From assembly GCF_009729095.1 (NCBI RefSeq), contig NZ_VTGX01000004.1:62001-126000 (forward strand): DNA of 64,000 nt, written 5' to 3'. This DNA is from Mycolicibacterium sp. CBMA 247 (GTDB lineage Bacteria; Actinomycetota; Actinomycetes; Mycobacteriales; Mycobacteriaceae). How positions within the stretch are numbered: position 1 is the first letter of the stretch; each line of letters opens with the position of its first letter. Of the stretch, positions 9,178 to 18,984 are shown piece after piece. The notes beneath the pieces are model-generated. The model saw only the letters and a list, made by a program, of their open reading frames with translations, was not told the DNA's origin and did no database searches. Position numbers and translations under genes: made by a program.

Positions 9178-9196
9178 CCGTTACATCACTGATGGG

Positions 9197-9228
9197 ACTG
9201 CGTTCACCCACGGCGAACGCAGTTTTTT
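9197..9228 (+). terminator. Intrinsic-type hairpin with T-run
   Basis: ACTGCGTTC and GAACGCAGT form a 9-bp stem with a 9-nt loop, followed by six T on the plus strand. The flanking genes run on the minus strand, where the stem would act without a U-tract, so the T-run faces the opposite way. Confidence 0.55.
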
Positions 9229-9240
9229 GCGGCCAAGCGG

Positions 9241-9444
9241 TCAGTTGCGCTTGAGCAGCAGTGCGGCGCCACCGGCCAGCACCAGAGCCACCAGCAGCAG
9301 CCCCGCCCAGCCCGGACCGGCTATCCACCACACGGCGCCCAGCACGATGATCGCCGGCGACACCGCGAACAGCACCATGCCGGGGTGCTGCTTGAGGACC
9401 GCGAGCGCGCCCTGGGCGCGGATCCGGTCGATTTCCTTTGCCAT
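9241..9444 (-). CDS. Small two-helix membrane protein
   Basis: Predicted integral membrane protein of 67 aa. An amphipathic start MAKEIDRIRAQGALAVLKQH is followed by two hydrophobic helices (about 23-45 and 47-63) and a basic end LLLKRN. The frame remains open upstream, but ATG 9444 gives the compact form usual for such mycobacterial proteins. It lies 28 bases after the dehydrogenase stop on the same strand, so co-transcription is possible. Function unknown. Confidence 0.65.
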   Translation of the reverse strand: MAKEIDRIRAQGALAVLKQHPGMVLFAVSPAIIVLGAVWWIAGPGWAGLLLVALVLAGGAALLLKRN

Positions 9445-9472
9445 GACACCAGAATGCCAGCTGAGCCGCCGG

Positions 9473-10507
9473 TTAGGTGGGTAGCAGCAGAATCTTGCAG
9501 TGCCGGTCGGGTTGGCGGAGTTCATCGAAGGCATCGGTGGCCGAATCCAGCGGCAGAGTGGCCGTCACGAACGGCGCGACATCCACCGTGCCGGTGACGA
9601 TCCAGTCCAGAGCCTTGGCAAACTCGTCCGGGCGGTAGGCGAACACGAACCGGATGGAGAGTTCCTTGGTGATACCGATCATCGGAATGATGGTGTCCGG
9701 TTGGGTGCATACCCCGACCACCACAATGCGGCTGTGCAGGGGAACCGACTCCATCACCGTCGCGAGAATCCCTGATACGCCGACACATTCGAATACCACG
9801 GTGTTGGCTCGCTTCGGCGAGTCCAGGAGCGGCGAGATGGGCGGTCCGGCGCCCGCCAGCCCGGCCCAGGTGGCGTACGGACTGTTCACCGCCGGATCCA
9901 CGACCACGTCGGCACCGATCTGCTCGGCCAGGGAACGGCGACCAGGCGAGAAATCCGCCGCGACGACGGGACCCACCCCGGCAGCCTTGAGACATGCGAT
10001 GACCGACAACCCCACCGGACCACAGCCTAGGACGAGTACGGCATCACCAGGCTGCAGGTCGGCAGCTGCAACGGCGTGCACCCCCACCGCCAACGGCTCC
10101 GCAAACGCCGCATGAAACACGGGGACATCTCCCGACACCGACAGCAAGCGCCGCTCTTGCAGAACAAGGCGTTCGGCCAGCCCGCCCGTGACCGCCGGGG
10201 AGAGCCCGACCAGCTGTGGCCCGTCGCTCGTGTCCAGGTACGGAACGGACGTCACCGGTGTCCCGATCGCGATGGCGCTTTCGGTGTGCGGGCCGTAGTC
10301 GAGCACCTCACCGACGAATTCATGCCCGAGCACGATGGCGGGCACCAGATCCGGCATCGTGGCCTGCGACTCGACCAAATGCAGGTCGGAACCACAGATC
10401 CCGCACGCCAACGGAGCGACGAGAACCTGGCCCGGCCCCGGTATCGGGTCTGGCACGTCCTCGACACTGATCGAACCACGTTGCGCGATAACGTCTTTCA
10501 CGGCCAA
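9473..10507 (-). CDS. Zinc-type medium-chain alcohol dehydrogenase-like oxidoreductase
   Basis: NAD(P)-dependent medium-chain dehydrogenase family, 344 aa. A GroES-like N-terminal half has the catalytic-zinc motif CGICGSDLH (about 36-44) and GHEFVGEVLDYG. The Rossmann half contains VLVLGCGPVGLSVIACL. The structural-zinc loop with four Cys, normally near residue 95, is absent and replaced by SVPYLDTSDG, so this is a variant lacking the structural zinc. The start is TTG 10507, close behind GAGAGG, or GTG 10501. Divergent from the AIM24-type gene across an A/T-rich 152-bp gap. Substrate unknown. Confidence 0.8.
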   Translation of the reverse strand: MAVKDVIAQRGSISVEDVPDPIPGPGQVLVAPLACGICGSDLHLVESQATMPDLVPAIVLGHEFVGEVLDYGPHTESAIAIGTPVTSVPYLDTSDGPQLVGLSPAVTGGLAERLVLQERRLLSVSGDVPVFHAAFAEPLAVGVHAVAAADLQPGDAVLVLGCGPVGLSVIACLKAAGVGPVVAADFSPGRRSLAEQIGADVVVDPAVNSPYATWAGLAGAGPPISPLLDSPKRANTVVFECVGVSGILATVMESVPLHSRIVVVGVCTQPDTIIPMIGITKELSIRFVFAYRPDEFAKALDWIVTGTVDVAPFVTATLPLDSATDAFDELRQPDRHCKILLLPT

Positions 10508-10659
10508 CCGAACCTCTCGCCGAACGAGACGTAGACGAATTTACCGTCATCATTACAGTATTTCATTAAATTGCGCCACCGGTCGGGCCGCCGATCCGTC
10601 TGCCCGGGACTTGTAACCTGGTGTCGATTTCGGCCCACCCGACGATTCGAGGAGAGACT
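10508..10659. promoter_or_regulatory. Divergent intergenic promoter region
   Basis: The stretch separates two divergent genes and contains an A/T-rich core around 10545-10572 (CAGTATTTCATTAAATTG), rare in this genome and suggestive of promoters. A GAGGAG Shine-Dalgarno precedes the right-hand gene. No convincing operator palindrome was found. Confidence 0.4.
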
Positions 10660-11538
10660 TTGAGCGCACCGTGGCAACCCGGCTGGCTGCCCGATCCCGA
10701 AGGCCGCTACGAACACCGGTGGTGGGATGGACAATCCTGGACCGACCAGGTCTCCCATCAAGGTCAGGCCGGCCGGGCGCCGCTCGGGGCTCCCCCGCAC
10801 CAGGCGCAACCGCAGCCGCCGGCGCAACCCGAGCAGCCACAGCCTCAGGCCCAGCCAACGGGGGACGGGTTCGCCGGGATCAGCGGGGATCTCGTCGACG
10901 GCCGGTTCAGCGAGAAAGAGGCGACGCCGATCGCCAACCAGAACAAGAAGATGCTGCGCGTGCGTCTGGGCGAACCGTTCATGGCCCGGCAGGGCTCGAT
11001 GGTCGCCTACCAGGGCAGCGTCGACTTCGCATTCGAGGGCGGCGGCGCATCGAAGTTCATCAAGAAGGCCCTCACCGGCGAAGGCCTGCCGCTGATGCGC
11101 TGCCAGGGCCAGGGCGATGTGTTCCTGGCCGATCAGAGCCACGACGTCCACCTGCTGCAGCTGTCCAACTCGGGCTTGTCGGTCAGCGGTAAGAACGTCC
11201 TGGCCTTCTCATCGAGCCTGGACTGGAACATCGAACGGGTCCGCGGCGGCAGCATCGCCACCGGCGGCCTGTTCAACACCACACTTCGCGGCACCGGGTG
11301 GGTGGCGCTGACCACCGACGGCCCGCCGGTAGTGCTCGACGCCAGCGAGGCCCCGACCTTCGCCGACACCAATGCCGTGGTGGCCTGGTCGGCGCACCTG
11401 CAGACTCAGCTCAAGACCAGTTTCAAGGCCGGCGCGCTGATCGGCCGGGGCTCCGGTGAGGCCCTTCAGGTCGCGTTCCACGGCAACGGCTTCGTGATCG
11501 TCCAGCCGTCCGAGGGCATCACGGTGCCGATGCAGTGA
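10660..11538 (+). CDS. DUF2510 / AIM24-family protein
   Basis: Protein of 292 aa with two parts. The first is an N-terminal DUF2510-type module (PGWLPDPEGRYEHRWWDGQSW, residues 6-26), a tryptophan-rich motif widespread in actinobacterial membrane and secreted proteins. A Gln/Pro/Ala linker (about 40-65) leads to an AIM24-like domain (about 80-290), rich in beta strands and glycine. The TTG start is chosen because GAGGAG lies five bases upstream; the GTG 13 codons earlier has no such signal. AIM24 proteins are named after a mitochondrial biogenesis factor, but the bacterial role is unknown. Confidence 0.8.
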   Translation: MSAPWQPGWLPDPEGRYEHRWWDGQSWTDQVSHQGQAGRAPLGAPPHQAQPQPPAQPEQPQPQAQPTGDGFAGISGDLVDGRFSEKEATPIANQNKKMLRVRLGEPFMARQGSMVAYQGSVDFAFEGGGASKFIKKALTGEGLPLMRCQGQGDVFLADQSHDVHLLQLSNSGLSVSGKNVLAFSSSLDWNIERVRGGSIATGGLFNTTLRGTGWVALTTDGPPVVLDASEAPTFADTNAVVAWSAHLQTQLKTSFKAGALIGRGSGEALQVAFHGNGFVIVQPSEGITVPMQ

Positions 11539-11782
11539 GCGACGCGCTGGGCGCCAACTTCCCACCGTCCCGCATCAGCGCATAGAGCGCGGCCGCGGAC
11601 ACGAGCCCGATTGCCGTGAGGCCCAGCCACACCAATTCGGCAACGCCCGCGGCGCGCGCCGCGCCGATCAACGAGCCGGTGGCCACATTCCCCAACAGGA
11701 TCCCGACCCCGACCACAGTGTTGTAGAACCCGTAGTGGGTGGCCACCAGCCGATCACCCGACAGCGTCACGACGGTGTCCAT
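11519..11782 (-). pseudogene. C-terminal remnant of an MFS transporter
   Basis: An 87-codon frame that reads like the last two helices of a major-facilitator drug transporter: TVVTLSGDRLVATHYGFYNT, then GVGILLGNVATG and two hydrophobic segments. The preceding ten helices are missing. Upstream the frame runs into the small membrane-protein gene on the same strand, so the transporter was cut at its 5' side, probably when the metal island was inserted. Expression as a stand-alone protein is unlikely, although an ATG is present at 11782. Confidence 0.6.
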
Positions 11783-11947
11783 CTCGAACTATGAACGCCA
11801 CCACCGACAGTGCCGCAGCAGTCGCGGCAGAGACTGCGTGCGGCAGATGCGTCGGGTGATCGTGGTTCGTCGCCTGCCACTGCCCGGCGAGCGCGGCCGC
11901 CCACAAGAAGAGCGCGATCATGGCCGCCAGCCGAGACCTGGTTGGTC

Positions 11948-11951
<4 letters not shown>
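11754..11951 (-). CDS. Small His-rich two-helix membrane protein coupled to the Cu-type ATPase
   Basis: A 65-aa predicted membrane protein: a hydrophobic helix at about 8-25, a short loop NHDHPTHLPH with four His, and a second helix at about 38-55 ending in a basic tail. Its ATG overlaps the ATPase stop codon as ATGA, indicating translational coupling and supporting it as a real gene. The His-rich loop between two helices suggests metal contact, which is inference. It overlaps the MFS remnant by 29 bases. Family not recognised. Confidence 0.6.
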
Positions 11952-14193
<2,242 letters not shown>

Positions 14194-14197
<4 letters not shown>

Positions 14198-15009
14198 GAT
14201 GCCCCCTCAACAGTGAATTCGGCGGTGTGCACCGCATCGCGGTGCTTGAAGTCCAGGAACAGCCGGTATGCGCCGGCGCTGGGAAATGTGGTGTGGAAGG
14301 CGATCTGCGGGCCCGGCGCGGTGGCCGGGTCGGCCGCATCACTCATCGGATGCACGTGCAGGTAAGCCAGGTCCGACGCGCGCACCGCCACCAGGTGCCC
14401 ATAGGCGCCCAGGTAGGGCTGCAGATCGGTGACGGGCTTGCCGTCCCGGCTGACCGAGAACGTCAGATCCGACGGTTGGCCGGCTTTTGCCACTTCGGCA
14501 ATCGTGACGGCGTAACCGTCGACCGCGGCAGTGGTGGCCGGTGCAGGCAACGACTGCGGCTGGTACTTCCCCGCTACGGTCATGTCGGCGCCGAGGGTCA
14601 CCGGACGACCGTGGGCCGGCACGAAATCAGCGAACACCCGGTAGTCGCCGGGTTTGGCCAGATCCAGTGGCACGCTCCAGGTGCCGTAATCGTCGAGCAC
14701 CGGATGGACGTGCTGATAGTCGGCGAGATCACGGCGCACCACGATCAGATGCAGCAGCTTTTCGTGGCTCTCGACGTAGTCGGTCACCGGTGCGCCGGAG
14801 CCGTCGACGACACGGAACCGCAGCGGTACCGCAGCGCCGGGCCGCAGCTGGGTTCCATCGAGCGCGAGCGTGTACCCCGCGTCATGGCCGGCGTCATGGC
14901 CGGCGGCCGGAGCGCTGCGCGGCGTCACCACCGTGCCGATTCCGAAGGACACGGCGAACACCGCGACGAGTCCTACGACAAACCCGATGAGCTTCTGCGG
15001 CGCACTCAT
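14194..15009 (-). CDS. Membrane-anchored His-rich protein of the copper operon
   Basis: 271-aa protein with an N-terminal membrane anchor or signal (about 8-30), a short HDAGHDAG segment and two related beta-rich domains. Each domain ends in the same motif: LLHLIVVRRDLADYQHVHP (86-103) and GHLVAVRASDLAYLHVHP (204-221). The repeated H...HxHP pattern is an apparent internal duplication and a plausible periplasmic Cu site, consistent with its place between the HMA chaperone and the pump. ATG 15009 is used because it places the hydrophobic anchor near the N-terminus. Function inferred from context. Confidence 0.75.
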
Positions 15010-15022
15010 AATCGACCCCGGC

Positions 15023-15229
15023 TCAACCCGCGACGGCGTAACCGGCCTCGGCAACCGCGTCGCTGATGGCGACCGGATCGAGCCGGCTATCGCTGCCGAT
15101 CGTCACCAGCCCGGTCGCCAGGTCGACGTCGACCGTGCGCACACCGGGGATGCCGCCGACCTCTTCACGCACCGACGTGGCGCAGTGCCCGCAGGTCATG
15201 CCGGTAACAGTGACGGTTTGAGTGCTCAT
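15023..15229 (-). CDS. CopZ-like heavy-metal-associated (HMA) domain chaperone
   Basis: Single HMA domain protein, 68 aa, with the metal-binding loop GMTCGHC (Cys13, Cys16) and the usual ferredoxin-like pattern. Family members carry Cu(I) to P1B ATPases in the cytoplasm. It is the first gene of the minus-strand metal operon, 13 bases before the His-rich protein. A GAGGAAAT-type ribosome-binding site precedes the ATG. The palindromic site upstream is the likely control point. Confidence 0.88.
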   Translation of the reverse strand: MSTQTVTVTGMTCGHCATSVREEVGGIPGVRTVDVDLATGLVTIGSDSRLDPVAISDAVAEAGYAVAG

Positions 15230-15260
15230 GCAATTTCCTCCTGAACGAAACTCGTTGTCG

Positions 15261-15290
15261 ATTCATACTATACCCCCCTAGGGTATGAAT
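15261..15290. promoter_or_regulatory. Palindromic operator between metal operon and two-component system
   Basis: ATTCATAC (15261-15268) and GTATGAAT (15283-15290) are perfect inverted repeats. Nested inside is ATACCCCCCTAGGGTAT, i.e. TACCC-N5-GGGTA, an arrangement resembling CsoR-type copper operators. It lies about 30-40 bases from each of the two divergent start codons. No csoR gene is in the window. Confidence 0.6.
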
Positions 15291-15328
15291 TCCATTGGTC
15301 CCCCGCCCGCCTGCTGCAGTATGGGCAG

Positions 15329-16042
15329 ATGGAGCAAATTCCGGGCGGCTACCGGGCCCTGGTGGTCGACGACGAAGCCCCGCTGGCCACGGTGATCGCC
15401 AGCTACCTGACCCGCGAGCAGTTCGAGGTCACCATCGCCCACGAGGGGTCCGAGGCAGTGCGGCTGGCCCGTGAGGTCGACCCCGATGTGGTCGTCCTCG
15501 ACCTCGGCCTGCCCGGCATCGACGGCGTGGAAGCCTGCCGCCAACTGCGCACCTTCTCCGACGCCTACGTGGTGATGCTGACCGCCCGCGACACCGAGAT
15601 GGACACCGTCGTGGGCCTGTCGGTGGGCGCCGACGACTACATGACGAAACCGTTCAGCCCGCGCGAGCTGGTCGCCCGGATCCGAGCGATGCTGCGCCGG
15701 CCCCGCACCACTGCCCCGGTGGCCGACGGCCGCGTGTTCGGTGCACTGCGCATCGACGTCGACGGGCGCCAGGTTTTCCTCGACGACGAACCGATCATGC
15801 TGACGCGCACCGAATTCGACGTGCTCGCCGCACTCTCGGCACGCCCCGGGGTGGTGCTCAGCCGGCGCCAACTCCTGGAATCCGTATGGGAGCCAACCTA
15901 TGTCGGTAACGAGCACCTCGTCGACGTACATATCGGTCACCTCCGCCGCAAACTCGGAGATGACCCGGCCGATCCGCGGTACGTGATCACGGTGCGCGGC
16001 GTCGGATACCGGATGGGCACCGGGCAGGACAGCAGGCGATGA
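15329..16042 (+). CDS. OmpR-family response regulator
   Basis: DNA-binding response regulator, 237 aa. The receiver domain has acidic residues D14-D15, phospho-acceptor Asp58 in VVVLDLGLPG, Thr85 and Lys107 in TKPFSP. A winged-helix domain follows (about 130-230) with the usual ending RYVITVRGVGYRMG. It overlaps the kinase gene by ATGA. The shared intergenic region with the copper operon suggests it senses or controls metal stress, which is inference. It may be transcribed leaderless or nearly so, as no strong Shine-Dalgarno is seen. Confidence 0.92.
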   Translation: MEQIPGGYRALVVDDEAPLATVIASYLTREQFEVTIAHEGSEAVRLAREVDPDVVVLDLGLPGIDGVEACRQLRTFSDAYVVMLTARDTEMDTVVGLSVGADDYMTKPFSPRELVARIRAMLRRPRTTAPVADGRVFGALRIDVDGRQVFLDDEPIMLTRTEFDVLAALSARPGVVLSRRQLLESVWEPTYVGNEHLVDVHIGHLRRKLGDDPADPRYVITVRGVGYRMGTGQDSRR

Positions 16043-17130
16043 CCGCCGGCCTGCGCACCCGGCTGCTTTCGGCCCAGGCCCTGGTGCTGGTCGCCGGTGC
16101 GGGCACCACCGGGCTGGTGGCCGCCATCGTCGGGCCGCCGCTGTTCCGCGAACATCTGCACCGCGCCGGGGTATCCGGTGACTCGGCCGAGCAGATGCAC
16201 GCCGAGGAGGCATACGTCTACGCCACGGTGATCTCGATCGGGGTGGCGTTGTGTGTCGCGGTGCTGGCGGCGCTGATCGTCACCTGGTACTTCGGCAGAC
16301 GCCTGCAGCGGTCGGTGACCGAAGTGGCCCAGGCCGCGACCGCGATCGCCGACGGCCACTACGACTCGCGGGTTCCGCCGGCCCATCTCGGGGACGATTT
16401 CGACTCCCTGGCAAGTTCTTTCAATCAGATGGCGGGGCGGTTGGAGGCCGTCGACGCCAGCCGCCGCCGACTGTTCAGCGATCTCGCTCATGAGATCCGC
16501 ACCCCGGTTTCGGTATTGGAGGCCTACTTCGAGGCCATCGAGGACGGCGTGAGAACCCTTGACCCCGAGACGGTCTCGATGCTGCGCCAGCAGACGCACC
16601 GGCTGGTCCGGTTCGCCGGCGATGCGGCAGCCCTGGCCCAGGCCGAGGAAAGCCCGGTCACGATCACCCCGGCACCTGTTTCGGTATCCACCGTGGTGTC
16701 CGCCGCGGTCGCGGCCGCCCAGGACCGCTTCGACGACAAGGGCGTGACGCTGCGCTCGCGCGTCGATGCGGATCTGCCCCCGCTGTGGGCCGATCCGCAT
16801 CGACTGGCCCAGATCCTGGGCAACCTGCTGGACAACGCGCTGCGACACACCGCGGCCGGGGACCAGGTCACGATCGGTGCCGGTGCCGGACCAGATACCG
16901 GCACGGTCACACTGACGGTGACCGATACCGGAGAGGGAATCCCGGCCGAACACCTGCCGCATGTCTTCGAAAGGTTCTACCGGGCCGACGCCGCGCGCGA
17001 CCGCGACCACGGCGGATCGGGCATCGGACTGGCGATCGTGAAGGCATTGGTCGAAGCACACCGTGGCCGCATCAGCGTGGCCAGTTCGGGGGGCGCGACC
17101 ACCTTCACGATCATCCTGCCGACCGGCTAG
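16039..17130 (+). CDS. Sensor histidine kinase
   Basis: Membrane histidine kinase, 363 aa. Two transmembrane helices (about 8-32 and 62-84) flank a short extracytoplasmic loop of about 30 residues containing several His (EHLHRAG, MHAEE). A HAMP linker, a HisKA domain with phospho-acceptor His151 in LAHEIRTP, and an ATPase domain with NLLDNALRH, DTGEGIP and GGSGIGLAIV follow. The small sensor loop suits direct ligand or metal sensing. It forms an operon with the response regulator; its stop overlaps that of the convergent DUF305 gene. Confidence 0.92.
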   Translation: MTAGLRTRLLSAQALVLVAGAGTTGLVAAIVGPPLFREHLHRAGVSGDSAEQMHAEEAYVYATVISIGVALCVAVLAALIVTWYFGRRLQRSVTEVAQAATAIADGHYDSRVPPAHLGDDFDSLASSFNQMAGRLEAVDASRRRLFSDLAHEIRTPVSVLEAYFEAIEDGVRTLDPETVSMLRQQTHRLVRFAGDAAALAQAEESPVTITPAPVSVSTVVSAAVAAAQDRFDDKGVTLRSRVDADLPPLWADPHRLAQILGNLLDNALRHTAAGDQVTIGAGAGPDTGTVTLTVTDTGEGIPAEHLPHVFERFYRADAARDRDHGGSGIGLAIVKALVEAHRGRISVASSGGATTFTIILPTG

Positions 17131-17759
17131 AGCGAGCCCAGGACCTGGCGCATGGTGTCGATCTCCAGCTGCTGCGTCCTCACGATGGTGCCGGCCAGCT
17201 CGACCGCGGCCGGGAACTGGCCATCGCGGATCTCATCGTTGGCCATGGTGATGGCGCCCTCGTGGTGAGCGATCATGTGCGTCAGGTACAGCTTGGCCGC
17301 CTCGACGCCCTGGGCGTTGCGCAGCGCGGTCATGTCAGCCTCCGACACCATGCCCTGCATGGCGGGCATGTCGCCGTGACCCATGTTGCCGTGGTCCATC
17401 GGCGGCATCGCCGGGTTACCCCATTGCTTCAGCCAGCCCTGCATCTGCGCGATCTCGGGAGCCTGCGCGCCCTTGATCTGAGTGGCCAGATCAGTCACCC
17501 GCGCGTCGATGCCCTGCTTGGCCAGCAGCACGTCGCTCATCTCGACCGCCTGCTGATGGTGCGGAATCATGTGCTGGGCGAACATCACATCGGCATCATT
17601 GTGGGCCTCGGCGGGTGCCTGCGGGCTCGCCACCGCCGACGAGGCCGAGGTGTTGGTCGTCCCCAGATCGGCAGTCTTGCCGGCCTGGTCATTGCTACAG
17701 CCGGCGACCACGGCCGCCGCCACCACCGCGCCGGCGCTCAGCATCATCAGTTTGGACAT
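17127..17759 (-). CDS. DUF305 lipoprotein
   Basis: Secreted lipoprotein, 210 aa, with lipobox VVAGC (Cys21) and two DUF305 repeats marked by MFAQHMIPHHQQAVEMSD and YLTHMIAHHEGAITMAND. Between them is a Met/His-rich stretch (MPPMDHGNMGHGDMPAMQGM). Such His/Met clusters are associated with copper in related proteins, and the neighbouring operon agrees. ATG 17759 was chosen because GGAGGAG lies nine bases upstream and gives a proper signal peptide; an in-frame ATG six codons earlier overlaps that ribosome site. Confidence 0.9.
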   Translation of the reverse strand: MSKLMMLSAGAVVAAAVVAGCSNDQAGKTADLGTTNTSASSAVASPQAPAEAHNDADVMFAQHMIPHHQQAVEMSDVLLAKQGIDARVTDLATQIKGAQAPEIAQMQGWLKQWGNPAMPPMDHGNMGHGDMPAMQGMVSEADMTALRNAQGVEAAKLYLTHMIAHHEGAITMANDEIRDGQFPAAVELAGTIVRTQQLEIDTMRQVLGSL

Positions 17760-17826
17760 CGGTCCGTGCTCCTCCATCTATTCAGACGTCTCCACATCGA
17801 GCCTCCCCACGATCGATGTGGCTGCC

Positions 17827-18984
17827 CTAGTCGTTCGATGAAGATTCGATAAAGCTGTTCGCAGACCGGGCCCGGAAAAGTTTGACGTCACTCTTGACGC
17901 CCTTGAGGTGACGGGCCCCGGCGAACGACCAGCTGAACCGGTTCTCCTCCCCGCCGGCCTCGGCAATCGCAATCCGGGTGGACTCGGCCACCAGCACGGT
18001 CCCCGCCCGCGCCGCCCCGGTGACCCGGCTGGCCAGATTCACCGAACTCCCGAACCAGTCACCGGCGCGACTCACCGCCGGTCCGGTCGCCAGCCCGACC
18101 CGCAACCGCGGGAAGCCCTCGTCGGTTTCGGTGGCAGCCACCAACTGCAGGACCGCATCCAACAGAGCCGCCGGGTCGGTGCTGACGAACATCACCGCAT
18201 CACCGATCGTCTTGATCAGCCGCACCGGGGGCAGCGCCACCTCACGGGCCGCATCGGCCAGCCTATTCGCCAGCCGCTCAAGGTCTTCGGGCTGCACCAC
18301 CTCGCCCAGCCGGGTGAACCCGACGATGTCGGCGAACGCGATGGTGACCAGCCGGGCGCCGGGCAGCGGAACCCCCTCGGCCCGCTCGGAGGTACTGACC
18401 GCCTCGGTCTCCATCGAGTGACGCAGCTGGACGAACAGCATGTCCCGGATCATCGGCCCGATCAGCGGGGCCGCCTCGGCTACCAGCGCCTCGGCCGCCT
18501 TGGCGGTCTCCAGCTCCGTGGCAGCCGGCATCAGCACCGCCGCCAGCGCGGCATACCGCATCACCTCGGCGGCCCGGCCGAGCCCTTCGGCGAGCACCCG
18601 GGTGATCAGCACGACCTGGTCCCGGTCGATGCCCAGCTCCAGGAAACGCTCGGCAAACCCCACCGCCTCGGCGTCGGCCCGCAGCAGAACCGCGGCCTCG
18701 GGATCCTCGACGGTCGGTAGCCCCATCGCCCTTTGCAGGCGCTGAATCAGCCCGATGTCCATTCCGGTCTGCTCGCTGATGGCGCGGGTCGAGACGTAGG
18801 TGCCGTCATCGCCGGCCAGCTGGCGCGAGGCCAACAGCATGGGGCTGAACGTCTGCCGAATCTGGTCGGCGGTGATACCGCGGCCCATCAACCATTCGAC
18901 CAGCTCAGCACGCTGAGCACGGGCCTCACCGTCGAGACCGTCCAGGAGACCGGAGGCTGAGATGTCAGTCGGGTCGGCCGTCAT
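17827..18984 (-). CDS. Rv1264-like class III adenylate cyclase
   Basis: Class III adenylate cyclase, 385 aa. The helical N-terminal regulatory domain (about 20-200) is followed by the catalytic domain. Active-site residues are recognisable: metal-binding Asp219 (AFADIVGFT), Lys258 and Asp262 (IKTIGDAVM), Asp309 (AGDWFG), Asn316 and Arg320 (SVNLASRVT). In M. tuberculosis Rv1264 the N-terminal domain is an autoinhibitory pH sensor; the similarity here runs through both domains (from memory). The ATG overlaps the stop of the upstream GAF regulator by one base (TGATG), implying coupling to that operon. Confidence 0.92.
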   Translation of the reverse strand: MTADPTDISASGLLDGLDGEARAQRAELVEWLMGRGITADQIRQTFSPMLLASRQLAGDDGTYVSTRAISEQTGMDIGLIQRLQRAMGLPTVEDPEAAVLLRADAEAVGFAERFLELGIDRDQVVLITRVLAEGLGRAAEVMRYAALAAVLMPAATELETAKAAEALVAEAAPLIGPMIRDMLFVQLRHSMETEAVSTSERAEGVPLPGARLVTIAFADIVGFTRLGEVVQPEDLERLANRLADAAREVALPPVRLIKTIGDAVMFVSTDPAALLDAVLQLVAATETDEGFPRLRVGLATGPAVSRAGDWFGSSVNLASRVTGAARAGTVLVAESTRIAIAEAGGEENRFSWSFAGARHLKGVKSDVKLFRARSANSFIESSSND

